From an uncultured Caulobacter sp. (GTDB lineage Bacteria > Pseudomonadota > Alphaproteobacteria > Caulobacterales > Caulobacteraceae), in the NCBI RefSeq assembly GCF_937900395.1, contig NZ_CALCDX010000199.1, positions 1 to 38,859 on the forward strand: a stretch of DNA of 38,859 bases, written 5' to 3'. A program made the position numbers and the translations under genes. Of the stretch, positions 5,691-13,927 are shown one piece after another. The notes beneath the pieces were generated by a model. That model saw nothing but the letters and a program-made list of their open reading frames with translations, was not told the origin of the DNA and did not search any database. Positions within the stretch are counted from its first letter, which is position 1; every line of letters begins with the position of its first letter.

Positions 5691-7802
5691 ATGACCAAGA
5701 CCGCGCTTCTGGCGACCGCCGCCACCGTGTTGCTCGCCGTCGGCGCGTCGGCCCAAGCCGCCGAAACGCCCCTGACAAGCGAGACGCCCAAGCCCGCCGA
5801 CCAGGCGGCCGCCGTGGCGCCGGTCCCCACGGGGCCGACCTCCCAGGCGCCGATGGACGACCAGGCCCAGAAGGGCGTCTTGGTCTTCACGCCGGACTTC
5901 TTCGCCGCCAATCGTCCGAACACGGCGCAAGACATGGTCAACCGCGTGCCGGGCTTCACGATCCAGGACGGGGCGGGCACGCGCGGTTTCGAAGGGGCGG
6001 TCGGCAATGTGCTGATCAACGGCAACCGGCCGGCCTCGAAGAACGACACCGCTTCCAACGCCCTGTCGCGCACGCCGGCCAACCGGGTCGAGCGCATCGA
6101 GCTGATCCGCGGCGGCGCGCCGGGCGTCGACATGCAGGGCTATTCGGTCGTCGTGAACGTGGTGCTGAAGAAGGGCGTCAGCCATCAGCAGATCGCCACC
6201 TGGAACGGCGTGTTCTTCGACGGCGGCCACGACGTCTATGGCGGCAGCTACCAGTTCACCGCCACCAACGGCGACACCAGCTGGGGCGTGCTGCTCAGCG
6301 ACGGCACCTCGACCAGCGACTCCAACGGCGCGGGCCGCAGCGTGCGTCACGACGGCGCCGGGCGGCTGACCCGCGACGAGGCCTATCTGGACGATGGCTA
6401 CGGCGGCGGACGCTCGATCCGCGGCAACTGGTCGGGCCCGCTCCTGGGCGGCAAGCTGGAGGCCACGACGCGCTTTGGCCGCAACGACTGGCACGAATGG
6501 ACCGACCTGACCTCGCCGACGACCTTCCGCCGCAGCGCCTATGACGAGGAGAGCCACTCGGGCGAGCTGGGCCTGACCTACACCCGGACGCTGGCGCCGA
6601 AATGGAGCCTGGAGACCCGGCTGATCCACTCGTTCGAGGACTTCGACGACGTCTCGACCAGCGACGACCGGCTGAACGGGACGGCCTCGCCCCAGCAGCG
6701 GTTCGTGGCCGACGGCGACGACTCGGAATCGATCATCCGGGGGCTGCTGCGCCACGATTTCTCGGCGGCCCTGACGCTCGAGGCGGGGGCCGAGGGCGCC
6801 TACAACATGCTGGACGTGACCCAGGCCTACAGCGTGGGCGGCGTCGGGGTGCCGCTGCCCAGCGCCTCGGTCAAGGTCGAGGAGCTGCGCGGCGAGGCCT
6901 TCTCCAAGGCGACCTGGCGGGTGAACCCGAAGCTGACCCTGGAGGGCGGCCTGCGGCTGGAAAAGTCGACGATCAAGCAGTCGGGCGACGCCGAGAACGA
7001 GAAGAGCTTCTTCTACGCCAAGCCCCGCTTCCTGCTGACCTGGACGCCGATGGCCGACAATCAGCTGCGCTTCCGTTTCGAGCGGGAGCTGGGCCAGCTG
7101 GACTTCGACGACTTCGCCGCCTCGTCGGATCTGGACGACGAGACCGTCTATGGCGGCAATGTCGACTTGAAGCCCGAGCAGCGCTGGATCTCGGAAGTGA
7201 CCTATGAGCGGCGCTTCTGGGGCCAGGGCGTGGTGTCGATCGGCTATCGCCACGACGAGATCATCGGGGTGATCGACCGCCTGCCGCTGCCGGGCGGCCT
7301 GTCGGCGACGGGCAATATCGGTGACGGCACGCTGGACCGCCTGTCGCTGAACATCGTGGTCCCGACCGACAAGCTGGGAATCAAGGGCGGGCGCTTCACC
7401 TTCAAGAACGACTGGAACGAGACCCACGTGAAGGACCCGACGACCGGCCGCGACCGGCCGATCACCCAGGTCCGCCCGACCCAGGCCAATATCGGCTTCC
7501 AGCAGGACATCGTCTCGTGGAAGACCCAGTGGGGGATCAACTGGCTGCCGCTGCTGGGCCAGGGCACCTATGACGTCGACCAGACCAGCGTCTGGCGCGG
7601 CTCGCGCTACTACGAGGCCTTCGCCGAGTACAAGCCGACCCCGACCCTGGCGATCCGCGCTCAGCTGAACATCTGGGACGACTTCACGATCCGCCGGACG
7701 GTCTTCGCCAACCGCGGCCCCGACCGCGCGGTCGCCTTCGTCGAGGACCGCACGATCGACCCGCGCACCTTCTTCCAGGTGCGGGTGAGGAAGACGTTCT
7801 GA
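5691..7802 (+). CDS. TonB-dependent outer-membrane receptor (1)
   Basis: The 703-residue protein starts with a signal peptide (MTKTALLATAATVLLAVGASAQAAE region). A plug domain follows (FAANRPNTAQDMVNRVPGF, GNVLINGNRPASK, RVERIELIRGGAPGVDMQGY, VVNVVLKKG, about 75-165), then a long beta-barrel rich in alternating aromatic strands ending RVRKTF with a terminal Phe. It imports an unknown ligand across the outer membrane using TonB-ExbBD energy. The start at 5691 rather than 5649 is chosen because it begins the signal peptide and follows GAGGGGAAAG. The plug type (RGG-x-PGVDMQGY) resembles receptors annotated as carbohydrate or unknown-substrate transporters rather than siderophore receptors. No substrate can be deduced from the neighbours, the small gene at 5291 and convergent pgi. 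Confidence 0.85.
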   Translation: MTKTALLATAATVLLAVGASAQAAETPLTSETPKPADQAAAVAPVPTGPTSQAPMDDQAQKGVLVFTPDFFAANRPNTAQDMVNRVPGFTIQDGAGTRGFEGAVGNVLINGNRPASKNDTASNALSRTPANRVERIELIRGGAPGVDMQGYSVVVNVVLKKGVSHQQIATWNGVFFDGGHDVYGGSYQFTATNGDTSWGVLLSDGTSTSDSNGAGRSVRHDGAGRLTRDEAYLDDGYGGGRSIRGNWSGPLLGGKLEATTRFGRNDWHEWTDLTSPTTFRRSAYDEESHSGELGLTYTRTLAPKWSLETRLIHSFEDFDDVSTSDDRLNGTASPQQRFVADGDDSESIIRGLLRHDFSAALTLEAGAEGAYNMLDVTQAYSVGGVGVPLPSASVKVEELRGEAFSKATWRVNPKLTLEGGLRLEKSTIKQSGDAENEKSFFYAKPRFLLTWTPMADNQLRFRFERELGQLDFDDFAASSDLDDETVYGGNVDLKPEQRWISEVTYERRFWGQGVVSIGYRHDEIIGVIDRLPLPGGLSATGNIGDGTLDRLSLNIVVPTDKLGIKGGRFTFKNDWNETHVKDPTTGRDRPITQVRPTQANIGFQQDIVSWKTQWGINWLPLLGQGTYDVDQTSVWRGSRYYEAFAEYKPTPTLAIRAQLNIWDDFTIRRTVFANRGPDRAVAFVEDRTIDPRTFFQVRVRKTF

Positions 7803-7803
7803 T

Positions 7804-7942
7804 GAGGGGCCCTCTCCCCTGCGGGAGAGGGTGGCCGCCGAAGGCGGTCGGGTGAGGGGTCGTACGGGCTTTGTCGGAAAGGCCTTCCAACCCCTCATCC
7901 GTCATCCTTCGGATGACACCTTCTCCCGCAAGGGGAGAAGAA
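7804..7942. repeat. BIME-like inverted repeat pair between TonB receptor and pgi
   Basis: Left element 7804-7860 contains CTCTCCC-ctgc-GGGAGAG, GGCCGCCGAAGGCGGTC and GGGTGAGGGG. Right element 7891-7942 contains CCCCTCATCC, GTCATCCTTCGGATGAC and CTTCTCCC-gcaa-GGGGAGAAG in reversed order. The pair fills the gap between two convergent genes, a usual place for such repeats, where they may also work as bidirectional transcription barriers. Confidence 0.7.
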
Positions 7943-7944
7943 AG

Positions 7945-9564
7945 CTACTTTTTGAGACGGGCGATCAGGGCGCTCGTCGACGGGTCGTGCTGGCCGGCCA
8001 CGCCGCTCTCCAGCTCGGGCAGGATGCGATTGGCCATCACCTTGCCCAGCTCGACGCCCCACTGGTCGAAGGAATTGATCCCCCAGATCACGCCCTCGAC
8101 GAAGGTCTTGTGCTCATAGAGGGCGATCAGGGCGCCGAAGGTCTCGGGCGTCAGGCGGTCCAGGACCACCAGGGTCGAGGGCCGGTTGCCGGCGAAGGTC
8201 CGCTGCGGGGCCAGGGTGGCGATCTCGGCGTCGGACACGCCCTTGGCCTTCAGCTCGGCGGCGACGTCCTCGGTGGTCCGGCCGACCATGAAGGCCTCGG
8301 CTTGCGCGAGCAGGTTCGACAGCAGCTTCTCGTGCATGCCGGCCGGGCCTTCGTCGGACTTGGCGATCCCGATCAGCTCCATCGGCGTGATGTCGGTCCC
8401 CTGGTGCATGCACTGGAAATAGGCGTGCTGGACATTGGTGCCCTCGTCCCCGAACACCACGGTGGCCGTGCCGCGCTTGGCCGGCTTGCCGTCGGGGCCG
8501 ACCGACTTGCCGTTGCTCTCCATCTCCAGCTGCTGCAGGAACGCGGCCAGGCGGCGCAGGCGGTGCGAATAGGGCACGACCGAGCGGGCGCGGCGGTCCA
8601 GACCATTGCGATTGAAGATCTGAGCCAGGGCGACCAGGACCGGCGCGTTTTTCTCGAGCGGCGCGGTGCGGAAGTGCTGGTCCATCGCCGCCCCGCCGCG
8701 CAGGAAGCCCTCGAAGGCGTCCCAGCCGGCGGCGACGGCCACCGACAGGCTGACCGACGACCACAGCGAATAGCGGCCGCCGACCCAGTCCCAAAAGCCG
8801 AACACCCGCTCGTCCGGCACGCCGAAGGCGGCGGTCTTGTCGAGCGCGGTCGAGATGGCGGCCAGGTGCTGGTTCGCCCCCTGCTCGCCCAGGGCCGCGA
8901 CCAGCCAGGCCCGCGCCGCGCCGGCGTTGGCCATGGTCTCCTGGGTCGTGAAGGTCTTGGAGACCACCATGACCAGGGTCTCCTCCGGATCCATGTCGGC
9001 GGTCGTCAGGGCGAACTCGGCGCCGTCGACATTGGCCACGAAGCGCAGGTCGATGGACGGCTTCACCGGCCGCAGGGCGTCCCACAGCAGGCGCGGACCC
9101 AGATCGCTGCCGCCGATGCCGATGTGCAGGATCGCCTTGAACGGCTTGCCGGTGGCGCCCTTGATCGCGCCGGAGCGGACCGCCTGGGCGAAGGCCTTCA
9201 TCCGCTGGCGGACGGCTTCGACCTCGGCCATGACCGGCTGGCCCAGCGCCTTGACGTCGGCGTCCGCCGGCGCGCGCAGCGCCGTGTGCAGCACGGCGCG
9301 GCCCTCGGACGAATTGATCGCCTCGCCGCCGAACATCCGGGCGCGGGCGCCTTCGACATCGGCGGCGTGGGCCAGATCCAGGGCCGCCTCGAGGCCCGCC
9401 TCGTCCCAGGCCTGCTTGGAGAGATCCAGGTGCAGGCCGGCGACGTCCAGGGTCAGCGCCTCGAGGCGTCCGGGCTCACCCTTGAAGAAGTCGACGATGC
9501 GCTGCTGCCCAGCGGCCTTGGCGGCGGTTTCCAGGCGAGTCCAGGCGGCGTCGAGATCGGCCAT
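7945..9564 (-). CDS. pgi: glucose-6-phosphate isomerase
   Basis: Pgi interconverts glucose-6-phosphate and fructose-6-phosphate in the cytosol. The 539-residue protein has the family length and landmarks: HIGIGGSDLGPRL (147-159), SKTFTTQETMANA (202-214), the sugar-binding WDWVGGRYSLWS (258-269), catalytic Glu349 in MESNGKS, His380 in GTNVQHAYFQ and Lys508 in SFDQWGVELGK. The start at 9564 is the natural N-terminus (MADLDAAWTRLE). It is complete, with normal codon use, and stands as a single gene convergent with TonB receptor 1. In Caulobacter, sugars go mainly through Entner-Doudoroff, so this enzyme serves hexose recycling and envelope sugar synthesis; that is background knowledge. Confidence 0.97.
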   Translation of the reverse strand: MADLDAAWTRLETAAKAAGQQRIVDFFKGEPGRLEALTLDVAGLHLDLSKQAWDEAGLEAALDLAHAADVEGARARMFGGEAINSSEGRAVLHTALRAPADADVKALGQPVMAEVEAVRQRMKAFAQAVRSGAIKGATGKPFKAILHIGIGGSDLGPRLLWDALRPVKPSIDLRFVANVDGAEFALTTADMDPEETLVMVVSKTFTTQETMANAGAARAWLVAALGEQGANQHLAAISTALDKTAAFGVPDERVFGFWDWVGGRYSLWSSVSLSVAVAAGWDAFEGFLRGGAAMDQHFRTAPLEKNAPVLVALAQIFNRNGLDRRARSVVPYSHRLRRLAAFLQQLEMESNGKSVGPDGKPAKRGTATVVFGDEGTNVQHAYFQCMHQGTDITPMELIGIAKSDEGPAGMHEKLLSNLLAQAEAFMVGRTTEDVAAELKAKGVSDAEIATLAPQRTFAGNRPSTLVVLDRLTPETFGALIALYEHKTFVEGVIWGINSFDQWGVELGKVMANRILPELESGVAGQHDPSTSALIARLKK

Positions 9565-9658
9565 GGGGCGGCGTCCTTGCTAAGAGATCGGAGCTTTCGC
9601 TTCGGGCTTAGCAAACGGCCGCCGCCGCGTCATGGCGGACCAATGACGTTTTTTTGGA

Positions 9659-9681
9659 GCGCGGCCTTGGATGGGCCGCGC
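9659..9681. other. hairpin downstream of the redoxin gene
   Basis: GCGCGGCC (9659-9666) pairs with GGCCGCGC (9674-9681) just beyond the redoxin stop. The T-run at about 9649-9655 lies on the wrong side for a minus-strand terminator (it would be an A-run after the stem), so it is not a standard intrinsic terminator. Confidence 0.4.
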
Positions 9682-9690
9682 GCCAATCGT

Positions 9691-10296
9691 CTAGGCGTCC
9701 TTGTACTTCACCGAGCAGCCATAGGGCGTCGCGAAGGGCGTGGCGACCTTGCGCCCCGCCTTCACGTCCGCCAGAGCCGCGGCGACCAGATTCTTGGCTC
9801 CCGCCAGATCCTCGACCTTGCTGGTCGGCCGATCGTCGATGGCGCCCTCGTAGACGACCTGGCCCGTCTTATCGATGACGAACATGTGCGGCGTGGTCTT
9901 GGCCTTGTAGGCCGTCGCGACCTTGCCTTCCGGATCCAGCAACAGGGCCGTGGGCTTGGCGCCCTTTGCGGTCATCCAGGACTTCGCGGTCGCGCCGTCC
10001 GGGAAATGGCCCTGCTTGCCGGGCGCGGAGGACGCGACGGTCAGCCAGACCACGCCATCGGCGCGCGCGGCCTGCTGCAGCCCCTGCATGTTTCCCGAAT
10101 AGTGCTTGCGGACATAGGGGCAGCCCTCGTTGGTCCATTCCAGAACCACGGTCTTGCCCCGGAACTCGGACAGCGAGCGCGTCTTTCCGTCGGCGTCGAC
10201 GGCGGTGAAGTCCGGCGCGGGTCCGGCGTGGGCGACGGCGGGAACAAGAGCGGCCAGCGGCAGGCCGGCGGCGACGAGACGGCGGGTTATCGGCAT
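9691..10296 (-). CDS. exported redoxin (AhpC/TSA-type thioredoxin fold)
   Basis: The 201-residue protein has an N-terminal signal peptide (MPITRRLVAAGLPLAALVPAVAHA) and then a thioredoxin fold: PDFTAVDADGKTRSL, EFRGKTVVLEWTNEGCPYVRKHY, SSAPGKQG, KPTALLLDPEGKVA and PHMFVIDKTGQVVYEGAIDD. The cis-Pro strand (TTPHMFV) is present. The active-site Cys59 is in C-P-Y-V, so the resolving Cys of a CxxC is missing. A second Cys (194, near the C-terminus) might serve that role. It probably acts in the periplasm as a peroxiredoxin-like or thiol-exchange protein; the substrate is unknown. The start at 10296 begins the signal peptide after GGGAG. A DsbD-like reductase lies 900 bp away and could supply electrons, which is inference. 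Confidence 0.8.
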   Translation of the reverse strand: MPITRRLVAAGLPLAALVPAVAHAGPAPDFTAVDADGKTRSLSEFRGKTVVLEWTNEGCPYVRKHYSGNMQGLQQAARADGVVWLTVASSAPGKQGHFPDGATAKSWMTAKGAKPTALLLDPEGKVATAYKAKTTPHMFVIDKTGQVVYEGAIDDRPTSKVEDLAGAKNLVAAALADVKAGRKVATPFATPYGCSVKYKDA

Positions 10297-10469
10297 GTCA
10301 GTCTCCCGTACTTCAAATCCTCCCCAAACCGACCCTGCCACGGATCGGCGTTATGCGAAACAGTCGCGAAATCGCCGCGGAGGCCGAAACTTCGCCATTC
10401 TTGCTTGCTCCCATGTCGACCCGCGCCCAGAAGAACACGCACCGTCTTTCACCACCGCCTCCCCCACGA

Positions 10470-11201
10470 ATGTCCCGCCTGAAGACCTCCGCCGCGCTCG
10501 CCGGCGCCAGCCTGATCCTCGCCGCCTGCGCGACGCAGACGAACACCACCGTCTTCGTGCCGGTCGTCGCCCCGACGCCGCCCAGCTCGCTGACGCCGCA
10601 GCCGATCATGCTGTTCAACCAGACCAAGGACGGCCGCAAGCTGTTCACTCTGGACGCCGAGTTCCCCTACTGCGACGTCGAGACGGGCAAGGTCATCGTG
10701 GTGCCGCGCTGGTACGTCACCGACTTCGCCAGCGTGCCCTGGTACGGCCAGGCCTTCATCGACCCGCAAGGGCCGACGGCGCGTGCGGCGATCGTCCACG
10801 ACTGGCTCTATACGATCGGCGAGCCGGGTAAGCGCGAAGAGGCCGACGCCATCTTCCTGCGCGCCATGCTGAAGTACGGCGTGCCGCCCTTCCAGGCCAA
10901 CATCGCCTACAAGGCCGTGCGCCTCGGCGGCGAGAAGGGCTACGGCTTGCCGACCGACTGGCGGTTCGTGGATCCAAAGCGGCAGGACTTCACCCAGCCC
11001 GCGCCTTTCGCCAAGCCGCGCACGGGCATGGTCCGCTATCTGCCCAAGTGCCAAGGCTTCACCGCCCTGATCCAGACCGGCTGGCGCGCCTATCCGATCA
11101 AGACCGCCCCGATCACGGCGCCGCCGCCCATCGTGGTGACCAAGACCCCTCTGGACCAGATGAAGGCCAAGCTGCCCTTCGGCGGCGACAAGAAGAAGTA
11201 G
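10470..11201 (+). CDS. DUF1353-domain lipoprotein
   Basis: The 243-residue product begins with a lipoprotein signal (MSRLKTSAALAGASLILAAC, lipobox LAAC). DUF1353 hallmarks follow: VPRWYVTDFASVPWY, then GPTARAAIVHDWLYTIG, then REEADAIFLRAMLKYGV. DUF1353 proteins occur in phages and bacteria; the conserved DFASVP and HDWLY segments suggest a small hydrolase-like fold, but no activity is established. The C-terminus is Pro/Lys-rich (ending DKKK). The start at 10470 is preferred over upstream ATGs at 10353 and 10413 because it places the lipobox correctly. Its stop (11199-11201) directly abuts the stop of the convergent DsbD-like gene, with no terminator between them. Confidence 0.8.
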   Translation: MSRLKTSAALAGASLILAACATQTNTTVFVPVVAPTPPSSLTPQPIMLFNQTKDGRKLFTLDAEFPYCDVETGKVIVVPRWYVTDFASVPWYGQAFIDPQGPTARAAIVHDWLYTIGEPGKREEADAIFLRAMLKYGVPPFQANIAYKAVRLGGEKGYGLPTDWRFVDPKRQDFTQPAPFAKPRTGMVRYLPKCQGFTALIQTGWRAYPIKTAPITAPPPIVVTKTPLDQMKAKLPFGGDKKK

Positions 11202-13358
11202 CTAAGCTCCAGCTTTCTCGATCGCCTCGATGACCATGCCCTCGGTCAGCAACTGGGGCAGGATCACCGGCTCGCCGCCGTTCTTCGGATAGACGACGTA
11301 GAGCGGCACGCCCACGCGGCCGAAATCCGCCAAGGCCTTGGCGATGACCGGATCGCGGTTGGTCCAGTCCGCCTTCAGAAAGACGGCGTTCTGGGCCTTG
11401 AAGGCCTCGGCCACCTTGCCGCCGGACAGGGCGACCTTTTCGTTGACCTGGCAGGTCACGCACCAGGCGGCGGTGAAGTCGACCAGCACCGGACGGCCCT
11501 CGGCGCGCAGGGCCGCGACACGCTCGGGCGACCAGGCTTCGGCGACAAGGCCCGCCCCTGAGGAGGGCGCGGCGGCGTCCGCGGCGGTCGGAGCCTTGGC
11601 GGCCAGGGCCGCGGAGACCGACAGCGCCAGGGCCGCGCCCACGCAAAGGAGGCCGACGAGCATCTGGCCCAGGAACGCCCTACCCGCCGCTCGCCGGCCT
11701 TGGGAAAGGCCGTAGACCCACGCGCCGAAGGCGGCCAGCACGCCCGCGCCCAGCACCTGGCCCAGGGCGATCGGTCCGGCCTGCTGGGCGAACACCCAGG
11801 TCAGCCACAGGGCCGCGCCATACATCGGGAAGGCCAGGCCCTTCTTGAGGATCTCCATCCAGGCGCCGGGACGCGGCAGGCGGTGCAGGACCGCCGGAAT
11901 GAAGGCGATGGCCACGAACGGCGCCGCGAAGCCCAGACCCAGGGCCGCGAACACGCCCAAGGCCACCACCGCCGGCTGGGTCAGGGCGTAGCCGAGCGCG
12001 CCCGCCATGAACGGCGCCGTGCAAGGCGCCGCGACCACCACCGCCAGGGCGCCGGTGAAGAACGCGCCGAGCGCGCCATCGCGAGAGGACGCCCCGGCGC
12101 CGACGCCTTGGATCGAGGTCCCGATTTCGAAGACGCCCGACATGTTCAGCGCGACCAGGAGCATCAGCAGGGCCAAGGCCGCGATCACCAGCGGCGACTG
12201 GAGCTGGAAGCCCCAGCCCACCGCCGCGCCGCCAGCCCGCACGGCCAGCAGCAGGCCCGCCAAGATCAGGAAGGTCGCCAGCACGCCCGCCAGGAAGGCC
12301 ACGCCCTGCGCCCGCGCCTTGCTCTCGTGGTGGGCGTGGCCGGCCAAGCTGGCCGCCTTCATCGACAGCACGGGGAAGACACAGGGCATCAGGTTCAGGA
12401 TCAGGCCGCCCAGGAAGGCCAGGGCCAGGGCGCCGATCACCCCCCCGGGAACGCTGGCGGTAGACGCCTGGGTCTCGGCGGGCGGCGGGCCGAGCCCGGC
12501 GGCCGCGGCGGGAAGCTCGCCCGAGCTCGCGGTCACCTCCCAGGCCGAACCATTGGCCAAGGCCAGAACGCCCGTGAGCTCGGCCGGCGCCGTCGCGTCG
12601 CCCGCGAAGTCGCGGCCGGGCTTCAACGTCAGGGTCAGTCCCTCGGGCCCGCGGTCGATCGTCTGATCGGCGGCGTGCTCGATCGCCTTGGACGAATAGG
12701 GAAAGAAGTAAGCGCCCGCCATGTCGGCGCCCTTCAGCGGGGCGCCGGTGACCGCGAGCTTCAAGGCCTGGCCGTCCAGCTTGAAGACCGACTTCAGGCC
12801 GGCGGGCTTGGGCGCCTTGGCCAGGACCTCGGCGATCTTGCCGCCCCACTTGGGATCCGCGCCCGCCGAACCGGCGACGACCGGCAGCAGCAAGGAAAGC
12901 TCGGCGTCCTCGGGCACGCAGACCTGCTCGCAGACGAGATAGGAAACCTTGGCGGTGAGGGAGACGGTGGTCCCGACCTGCGCGCCGACCGGCGCGCTGA
13001 TCGGCACAGGGATCAGAACCTCGCCTTCATAGGCGTAGTCCAGCAGCGGGCCGAGCTTGGCCTTGATCGGCGTCGGCCAGACCATGTCGCCGGCGCTCCA
13101 ACCTGCTGGCAGGGTCCAGGCAATCTTGGTCGGCTCGCCAGCGTCGCCAGGATTGCGCCAGTAGGTGTGCCAGTCCTTCTGAATCTTCTGGCGCAGGGCG
13201 ACATAGATCGTGCCGCCCGGCGCGATGCCGCTCTCCTGCGGGACGAGCTCGGACTCGATGTGGCCGGAATTGACCACCGGTCCGGCGATCGCAGCGCCCG
13301 CCAGCAGGGTCGCCGCCACGAAGGCTTGCAGGGCGAGGACGGCTCTCTTGAGGAACAT
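11202..13358 (-). CDS. DsbD/ScsB-type protein-disulfide reductase
   Basis: The protein carries electrons from cytosolic thioredoxin across the inner membrane to periplasmic thiol proteins. The 718 residues are a signal peptide (1-26), a periplasmic beta-domain with Cys143/Cys147 (LVCEQVCVPEDAEL), and a CcdA/DsbD-like membrane domain of about eight helices (about 305-585) with Cys326 (LNLMPCVFPVLS) and Cys446 (VAAPCTAPFMAGALG). A C-terminal thioredoxin domain has Cys633-V-T-Cys636 (DFTAAWCVTCQVNE). All three redox modules are intact. The C-E-Q-V-C-V-P-x-D-A pattern of the N-domain is typical of the ScsB-like branch rather than E. coli DsbD. The start at 13358 is chosen for the signal peptide; the frame above is antisense-like. 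The neighbouring exported redoxin is a possible client. Confidence 0.88.
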   Translation of the reverse strand: MFLKRAVLALQAFVAATLLAGAAIAGPVVNSGHIESELVPQESGIAPGGTIYVALRQKIQKDWHTYWRNPGDAGEPTKIAWTLPAGWSAGDMVWPTPIKAKLGPLLDYAYEGEVLIPVPISAPVGAQVGTTVSLTAKVSYLVCEQVCVPEDAELSLLLPVVAGSAGADPKWGGKIAEVLAKAPKPAGLKSVFKLDGQALKLAVTGAPLKGADMAGAYFFPYSSKAIEHAADQTIDRGPEGLTLTLKPGRDFAGDATAPAELTGVLALANGSAWEVTASSGELPAAAAGLGPPPAETQASTASVPGGVIGALALAFLGGLILNLMPCVFPVLSMKAASLAGHAHHESKARAQGVAFLAGVLATFLILAGLLLAVRAGGAAVGWGFQLQSPLVIAALALLMLLVALNMSGVFEIGTSIQGVGAGASSRDGALGAFFTGALAVVVAAPCTAPFMAGALGYALTQPAVVALGVFAALGLGFAAPFVAIAFIPAVLHRLPRPGAWMEILKKGLAFPMYGAALWLTWVFAQQAGPIALGQVLGAGVLAAFGAWVYGLSQGRRAAGRAFLGQMLVGLLCVGAALALSVSAALAAKAPTAADAAAPSSGAGLVAEAWSPERVAALRAEGRPVLVDFTAAWCVTCQVNEKVALSGGKVAEAFKAQNAVFLKADWTNRDPVIAKALADFGRVGVPLYVVYPKNGGEPVILPQLLTEGMVIEAIEKAGA

Positions 13359-13472
13359 CGGCGACCGGACTTTGTGAAAACGACAACCCAGCACACATGG
13401 CCCGGCTTGACGCTCTCGACAATGGTCAAGACGCACCCGACAGTCGGCGAAGGAATCATCCCGGAGCCGCCC

Positions 13473-13865
13473 ATGCCCGCCGCGTTCGACGATATCGAGA
13501 TCGGTCAGGTCGTCTCGCTGGGGACACGGGCCGTCGACGCCAAGGCCCTCGAAGCGTTCGTCGCGGCGTTCACGCCCGGCTGGCCCGTGGAGAACGGCGC
13601 GCCCGACGCCATGATCTTCTCGATCTGGACGCGGCTGGACGCCGACGCCAGCGCCGGCTGGCCGCAGACCAAGCGCCTGGGCGTCGACGCCCTGCGCTGG
13701 ATGCGCAATCCGCCCGTCGGCGAGCTGCTGCGCGGCCGCATGACGGTGATGGGCAAGGACCCGGTCGGCGAGGGCAAGGGCATCGTCATCGCCCAGCACG
13801 ACCTGCTCGACGAGGCCGGTCGCCTGGTCTTCTCGTGCCTGACCCGCAGCATCTTCGCGCGGTAA
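13473..13865 (+). CDS. MaoC-like hotdog-fold protein
   Basis: The 130-residue protein opens with FDDIEIGQVVSLGTRAV, the usual MaoC-dehydratase beginning. A helix (DAKALEAFVAAFTP) follows, then strands GELLRGRMTVMGKDPV and GIVIAQHDLLDEAGRLVFSCLTR, matching a single hotdog domain. The Asp/His dyad of hydratase-active members (usually D-x4-H on the hotdog helix region) is not visible, so catalysis is doubtful. The start at 13473 has GGAG at good spacing; an in-frame ATG at 13422 would give 147 residues. It is divergent from the dsbD-like gene. Substrate unknown; acyl-CoA binding is a guess from the fold. Confidence 0.6.
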   Translation: MPAAFDDIEIGQVVSLGTRAVDAKALEAFVAAFTPGWPVENGAPDAMIFSIWTRLDADASAGWPQTKRLGVDALRWMRNPPVGELLRGRMTVMGKDPVGEGKGIVIAQHDLLDEAGRLVFSCLTRSIFAR

Positions 13866-13900
13866 AAAAGAAGGGCGGCGAAGCCGAAGCCCCGCCGCCC
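13864..13900 (-). terminator. intrinsic terminator of sapC
   Basis: On the minus strand GGGCGGCG and CGCCGCCC form an 8-bp stem (13873-13880 with 13893-13900), followed by TTCTTTTTTA. It lies 28 bp beyond the sapC stop and overlaps the end of the convergent MaoC-like gene. Confidence 0.85.
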
Positions 13901-13927
13901 TCTTCGTCTTCAGCTGACGCCTGAACC

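Noticed and set aside
5607..7898. 763-codon minus-strand open frame opposite TonB receptor 1
   Set aside because: Arg/Val/Gly/Ala-rich antisense of a GC-rich gene with no domain pattern. The same applies to the long frames opposite pgi (7831-10482), dsbD (11700-13472), the ZnuD-like gene (14006-16957), TonB receptor 3 (20604-23147), the glycosyltransferase (23123-24451) and kefC (27336-29282).
9645..9681. T-run plus hairpin as an intrinsic terminator
   Set aside because: The T-run precedes the stem on the plus strand and is an A-run after the stem on the minus strand, so the order is wrong for either gene.
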